Part shown: in pieces, positions 47,739 to 51,020 of the stretch
How positions within the stretch are numbered: the first letter of the stretch is position 1
Layout: each line of letters starts with the position of its first letter
Origin: Parashewanella hymeniacidonis
GTDB taxonomy: Bacteria > Pseudomonadota > Gammaproteobacteria > Enterobacterales > Shewanellaceae
Assembly (NCBI RefSeq): GCF_016900895.1
Contig: NZ_JAFEUN010000017.1
Span: forward strand, 1 to 51,020
Length of the DNA stretch: 51,020 nt
Direction of reading: 5' to 3'
The notes under the pieces: model-generated
Database searches by the model: none
What the model was told of the DNA's origin: nothing
Seen by the model: the letters and a program-made list of their open reading frames with translations, nothing else
Position numbers and translations under genes: made by a program

Positions 47739-47964
47739 CTACAAATCAAAATTATCATTTTCGTTATGCCCTTTAGGGGCAATATTTAAAAACATCAGCT
47801 CCTTCTTTATAATAATGATATGCATGCGACATACCTGGATGAATGGCGATATGAACAAGATATGCATCTTCAACATGATCAAATAAAACTCCGCTGGTTC
47901 TATTGTGTTTGTTGGAGATGTGGTTATTGAGTCGCTGCTGATCACGAAAGTTATACTTTTTCAT
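47739..47964 (-). pseudogene. Internally deleted duplicate of the cupin gene
   Basis: Starts MKKYNFRDQ and HVEDAYLVHIAIHPG, matching MKKINFQDQ and HVEQANLGLIKIEPL of the intact copy, then YHYYKEGADVF against KHFHKQGADIF. After ADVF the frame reads KYCP and stops, while the +1 frame gives FLNIAPKGHNENDNFDL, matching the final LNIAPASHGDTDSFDLN of the intact gene. About 65 codons are deleted and the frame is lost at the junction. The second metal-binding His of motif 1 is also changed to Tyr, so decay may have preceded the deletion. Confidence 0.85.
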
Positions 47965-48552
47965 CTCTATACTCACACGTTTCAAAGGAATAAGTTGAGT
48001 ATAGAAGAAAGTGAACTAAAGAAAGGTTGAAATTTAGAGCAGCTGCTATCGTACATTAAAGTTTAGAACTCAACATTAATGATTAAAAATAAGACAATAA
48101 AGTTTGAAACTTTTTGAGCTGCTTAAGCTAGCAGTTTCCCTCTTTCTAAGTAGCTTTTGCCTCAAAGTTGGCTGGCCTAAGTCATTTAAATTCAAGTCGT
48201 TAGCGTCACACTTGCGAAGGCGGGTGTCCAATGCATTGTTGATGTACAGCATCATTTTTTCATCAAACAACAAAACTTCTGTGAAGTTTATAAGGTCGTG
48301 GTATTGCATACCACACCGCCAAAACGAAGCTGAGCTTTTCAGATATGATTGAATAAATGTAAGCATTCACCAGAGGGGTATTGACAATCTCAAACTCCCG
48401 TTTATTGGCATTTATAACTACAAGCTTGCCATTGTTTTGTGACACAAGTACCACCCCGCAAGTAAGTTTCACTGTTTATTTGAAAAGTCAATACGGGGCT
48501 GGTGAATGGTTACGAATAAATGACTAACAGCTCTGATGGTACATCTGATAGG

Positions 48553-48627
48553 CAGGACGCCTGAATGTCGTGAAGCACATGGATGTGCGAGAACGACCTG
48601 TACCCCAGAGCTTGGCTCGACGTCCTG
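48553..48627. repeat. Nested stem structure of about 75 bases
   Basis: Outer stem CAGGACG (48553-48559) with CGTCCTG (48621-48627), middle stem GTCGT (48567-48571) with ACGAC (48593-48597), inner stem GCACAT-GG-ATGTGC (48575-48588). All arms are perfect. It resembles the palindromic intergenic repeats common in Gammaproteobacteria. Confidence 0.55.
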
Positions 48628-48869
48628 TCTCGCCCAGGCCATTTTGCATTCAATAATATCTTCAACAGCTTCGATGGGGAGCATCAGCCCTTAAACAGTA
48701 TATAAGTCTAATAAAGTAAGAGTTTTTAGAAAAAAACTGAAACCTTGCAGGCTACAGTGTCCCCCATGACAAAGTTGTAATTCTTCGTTGGTGAAAAGTA
48801 GCGTAGGTATTTTTTGCCATAAGAGGAATTACGTTTAACTTTGTGCGGCGGCATGGGGAGATGGAAGAG

Positions 48870-48946
48870 GGGAGTTTGCTGGTGAACTCCCTTCTTTCTC
48901 GGGTGTGGGCAGAAAGCCCGCGACATTTTAAAGTGCGAAGCACTTT
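48870..48946. repeat. Row of three short hairpins
   Basis: GGGAGTT-N8-AACTCCC (48870-48891), GGGC-AGAAA-GCCC (48907-48919) and AAAGTGC-GAA-GCACTTT (48930-48946). Could be the structured end of a lost transposon or a non-coding repeat; no protein product is supported. Confidence 0.5.
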
Positions 48947-49054
48947 CTTAAACAACTTTTGCCCCAAAATTACTTAGAGCATTAATTCTAAATTCTTGCG
49001 AAGTTAGCTTGATTTTTTAACTTGTCACACCCATTTGTTGGTCATATAGCGTTC

Positions 49055-50500
49055 CTAACCAACTAAACCCTTAAAAAGAGCTTTAAGCCAAGATGTTGAC
49101 ATAGGATTAGTGACAACTCTACTTACTACAGACCCTTTTTTAGGAATATCACCGATTCTTTTCTTTGCACCTCTTTTTAGTGCTGAAATAACCCAATCGT
49201 AGCCGGATGTCGGGACTGCAATTGGCCGTAAGCGCTCGTCGTCATCATTGAGCTTCCCCTGAACCATCTGTTCGGCCATAGGCATCATAGAATGAATGGT
49301 TACATTTTTGCCGCCTTTATTGCGGAGAAACACCACATCAGCGCTTGCCATTGTATTATGGTCAACTGTCATTGCCATCGCATATTCTCCGGTAAACGTT
49401 GTGTCCCCGTGAATGCAACCTTTATCAACCACGATAGAATAGCCAAAGGGAACTTTAATGCCGATTAGTTCTAATCGCTTTTCTTCCTTATCCTCAACAA
49501 TGCGTCCCAGCGTAATAAATCCTGACGAGTTTGGAGTAAGGGGTGTCATAATTTGAGTAAAGTCATGAGTTTCAAGGAAAACTCCATTTCCACTTCTTAT
49601 TTGGTAGTTAGCATAATCCAATCCAAAATGGTATGTTACGACGTCCATTGGGTCTTCCGGCCCTTTTGTTAAGATGAAAGGCTGATCGTTCTTGACCAAC
49701 CGAGAGCCGAAAGAACTTAAATCAACCTTCGTTGCCTCAACCTCAGGTAAGATCACACAATCATCTGGCAGGGTTAGAACCCCTAAATGAGCGGTAAGAG
49801 AAGCCGCTGATTTCCTATCTTTAATCTGATCCTTTAAGTCATTGGCACATTGAGTTTTTTTACCACTACACCACTTATGCTCTGAGTCTAACTTTATCTG
49901 ATATACCTCATCGGATTTCGGTGCCTGCAGTGTTCCTTGTTCTGAGAAATCGGGAGAAGGTTTATCTGAAGAAATAAACGTAGGAAAGCCATTATTTATC
50001 TCAATTTGGTAAACATATTGGTGTGTTTTTACTAATGTTCCGAAGTAATGATTGGGGCCGACCATTACTTCTCTCAGATTTTCGTCAGTTGCGACCCCCC
50101 GAAGAAGAGAGATATTCTTCATTCTCATGAGGGTTCTGCTGGCGTTAGTCTTGAAGCCAGCTTTCGTGGTTTCTGGCAGTGTTTTCCAGCCCTCGCATAA
50201 CTGAATCACAAACGTACCACTTTTGCCCCCTGTAATGATTGCTCTCCTGACCTCATCATTGGTTACTGACTTAAGATTGCTTTCACCTTTTTTAACTTCC
50301 TCAACAGGTATAATTTCAAATTCTTCGATTAGATCCGATGACAGCGGTTCACTTTGCATGCCGCTATCGCAGACTGGCTCGGTTGCAAGACCTTGCTTAG
50401 ATGCGTGATTATCATCACCTGAAGAAATGGCTGTATCTTTTTTGTCATCGTTATAGTCATAGCAGACAGCAGAATCTGAAGAATAAATACGATCTGTCAT
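49055..50500 (-). CDS. Uncharacterised 481-residue protein
   Basis: I do not recognise this protein. ATG at 50498-50500 follows GGAGAAGG, a strong ribosome site. No signal peptide or membrane segment. The first 90 residues are acidic, Ser/Asp-rich and low in order; residues 90-280 and 280-430 look like two beta-rich domains. The second contains GYSIVVDKGCIHGDTTFTGE, which is cupin-like (a glycine-rich strand followed by HGD), and the C-terminus (about 440-481) is basic. The disordered start and the position between repeats and an intron end suggest accessory DNA; a host-directed role is only a guess. Confidence 0.7.
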   Translation of the reverse strand: MTDRIYSSDSAVCYDYNDDKKDTAISSGDDNHASKQGLATEPVCDSGMQSEPLSSDLIEEFEIIPVEEVKKGESNLKSVTNDEVRRAIITGGKSGTFVIQLCEGWKTLPETTKAGFKTNASRTLMRMKNISLLRGVATDENLREVMVGPNHYFGTLVKTHQYVYQIEINNGFPTFISSDKPSPDFSEQGTLQAPKSDEVYQIKLDSEHKWCSGKKTQCANDLKDQIKDRKSAASLTAHLGVLTLPDDCVILPEVEATKVDLSSFGSRLVKNDQPFILTKGPEDPMDVVTYHFGLDYANYQIRSGNGVFLETHDFTQIMTPLTPNSSGFITLGRIVEDKEEKRLELIGIKVPFGYSIVVDKGCIHGDTTFTGEYAMAMTVDHNTMASADVVFLRNKGGKNVTIHSMMPMAEQMVQGKLNDDDERLRPIAVPTSGYDWVISALKRGAKKRIGDIPKKGSVVSRVVTNPMSTSWLKALFKGLVG

Positions 50501-50902
50501 ACCTTCTCCTATACTTTTGAAGATATCTCACTCATTCCATGCTGTCATTTTAACGAACATTTGTATCCTCTGACTCTGTATGAAAAAATATTAATTAAGT
50601 GATTGCAAAAACTATTTTGATTATGTTCACTACTGCGTCGATGATTCGTGACGGTAGAGTTAGAGGGAGTAGCCGATAGAATGGCATATGTGCAAAGGGG
50701 CAGTATTAAACTTCAATAAGTAAAGTTCAAAATTTGAAAAGTTTATCGAGACCCACCTCTCATCAATGTGGGCTTTATTCTCCAATACCGCTGAGGCTGC
50801 AACAAGATATCTTGACGCAATTATAAAACACCAGCTTAGTTAAAGCCGGGCAATTGACAATTGATTCCGTTGCGATTTTTCAACCTCATATAATTCACTT
50901 TT
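50501..50902. other. Gene-free stretch before the intron end
   Basis: No gene with a start and ribosome site was found. It is the 3' flank (downstream exon side) of the group II intron and holds the promoter region of the 481-residue gene. Nothing else seen. Confidence 0.4.
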
Positions 50903-51020
50903 GTCGGATAAACGACACCTGTTACCAGATGCCGTTCTCCTAAGAACCGTACGTGCAACTTTCACTGCATACGGCTCAAGCCTCCACTAAGGCATATTAT
51001 GTTACCCAGCAACATCACAA
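50903..51020 (-). mobile_element. 3' end of a group II intron (domains V and VI), continuing beyond the window
   Basis: Minus strand. Domain V is exactly 34 bases (50944-50977), starting GAGCCGTATGC and ending GTACGGTTC, with a 9-bp lower stem, two-base bulge (AC), 5-bp upper stem and GAAA tetraloop, and the AGC catalytic triad in place. Domain VI follows: ACGGCATCTG-GTAA-CAGGTGTCGT with a lower stem GGAGA/TTATCC that leaves one A unpaired, 7 bases before a 3' end in CCGAC (AY rule). The intron 3' boundary is thus at about 50903. The reverse transcriptase gene, if present, lies past 51020. Confidence 0.88.

Larger units (their letters stand above)
47965..49054. other. Gene-poor, hairpin-rich region
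   Basis: Several short open frames occur on both strands (for example 48076-48366 and 48263-48472 minus) but none has a convincing ribosome site or recognisable product; the two could be pieces of one frameshifted gene. Structured parts: three nested stems at 48553-48627, then hairpins at 48870-48891 (GGGAGTT/AACTCCC), 48907-48919 (GGGC/GCCC) and 48930-48946 (AAAGTGC-GAA-GCACTTT). Confidence 0.5.

Noticed and set aside
48076-48472. Two overlapping minus-strand frames that might be one frameshifted gene
   Set aside because: Suggestive composition (LYINNALDTRLRK) but no ribosome site, no family match and no clear join; kept as unresolved within the gene-poor region.
48469-48684. 71-residue frame overlapping the next frame by GTGA
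   Set aside because: It runs through the nested stem structure, and its codons are dictated by the palindromes; the overlap looks accidental.
49900-50260. Weak SH2-like look (RRAIITGGKSGTFVIQL) in the 481-residue protein
   Set aside because: The stretch resembles the GTFLVR strand of SH2 domains, but the following strands and the His/Arg pocket pattern are absent. Not reported as a domain; structure prediction would settle it.
1-51020. CRISPR array, tRNA or rRNA genes
   Set aside because: No regularly spaced direct repeats and no cloverleaf or rRNA sequence recognised by eye; a covariance scan would be decisive for tRNA.

Overview
The window looks like chromosome of a marine gammaproteobacterium of the Shewanella/Parashewanella lineage. 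It is AT-rich, carries a Shewanella-like ArcA, the lptD-surA-pdxA-rsmA-apaG-apaH block, the amgK-murU-djlA cluster, dksA/gluQ/sfsA and a lysine-riboswitch lysC. The presence of large effector-like proteins and many small repeats points more to Parashewanella-type genomes than to classic Shewanella. This assignment is inferred from protein resemblance, not from a marker gene search.

Layout. 1-600: a small inverted-repeat element (family A) with a second element (family B) inserted into it, leaving a 5-bp target duplication; next to it is an XRE regulator gene broken by an in-frame stop. 720-6663: two tandem, very large, non-secretory-signal proteins with a coiled coil, a run of short tyrosine motifs and an ankyrin-like C-terminal module; these are the most interesting objects in the window and resemble host-phosphorylated bacterial effectors. 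6.8-8.9 kb: a chemoreceptor. 9.0-15.8 kb: outer-membrane biogenesis and RNA maintenance operon. 16.0-19.8 kb: another family A element, then the overlapping genes amgK-murU-djlA-dehydrogenase. 19.8-24.5 kb: an orphan protein, gluQ, dksA, sfsA and a PepB-like aminopeptidase. 24.9-25.7 kb: a decayed IS4-family transposase. 25.8-33.7 kb: hrpB, mrcB and a TonB-dependent receptor.

33.8-36.7 kb: lysC and an aspartoacylase/succinylglutamate-desuccinylase family gene, transcribed together behind a clear lysine riboswitch and promoter. 37.7-47.1 kb: arcA, a dipeptidyl peptidase IV-like S9 peptidase, a LysR regulator divergent from two tandem Bcr/CflA-type MFS transporters, fbp, the third family A element and a DAACS dicarboxylate/glutamate symporter. 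47.3-49.0 kb: a cupin gene, a deleted and frameshifted copy of it, then a gene-poor stretch rich in hairpins. 49.1-50.5 kb: a 481-residue protein I do not recognise. 50.9 kb to the edge: the 3' end (domains V and VI) of a group II intron on the minus strand; the rest lies outside the window.

Three separate tandem duplications (effector-like pair, MFS pair, cupin plus pseudogene), a nested element, an IS remnant, an intron end and two pseudogenes show active genome remodelling around an otherwise conserved core. No tRNA, rRNA or CRISPR array was recognised.
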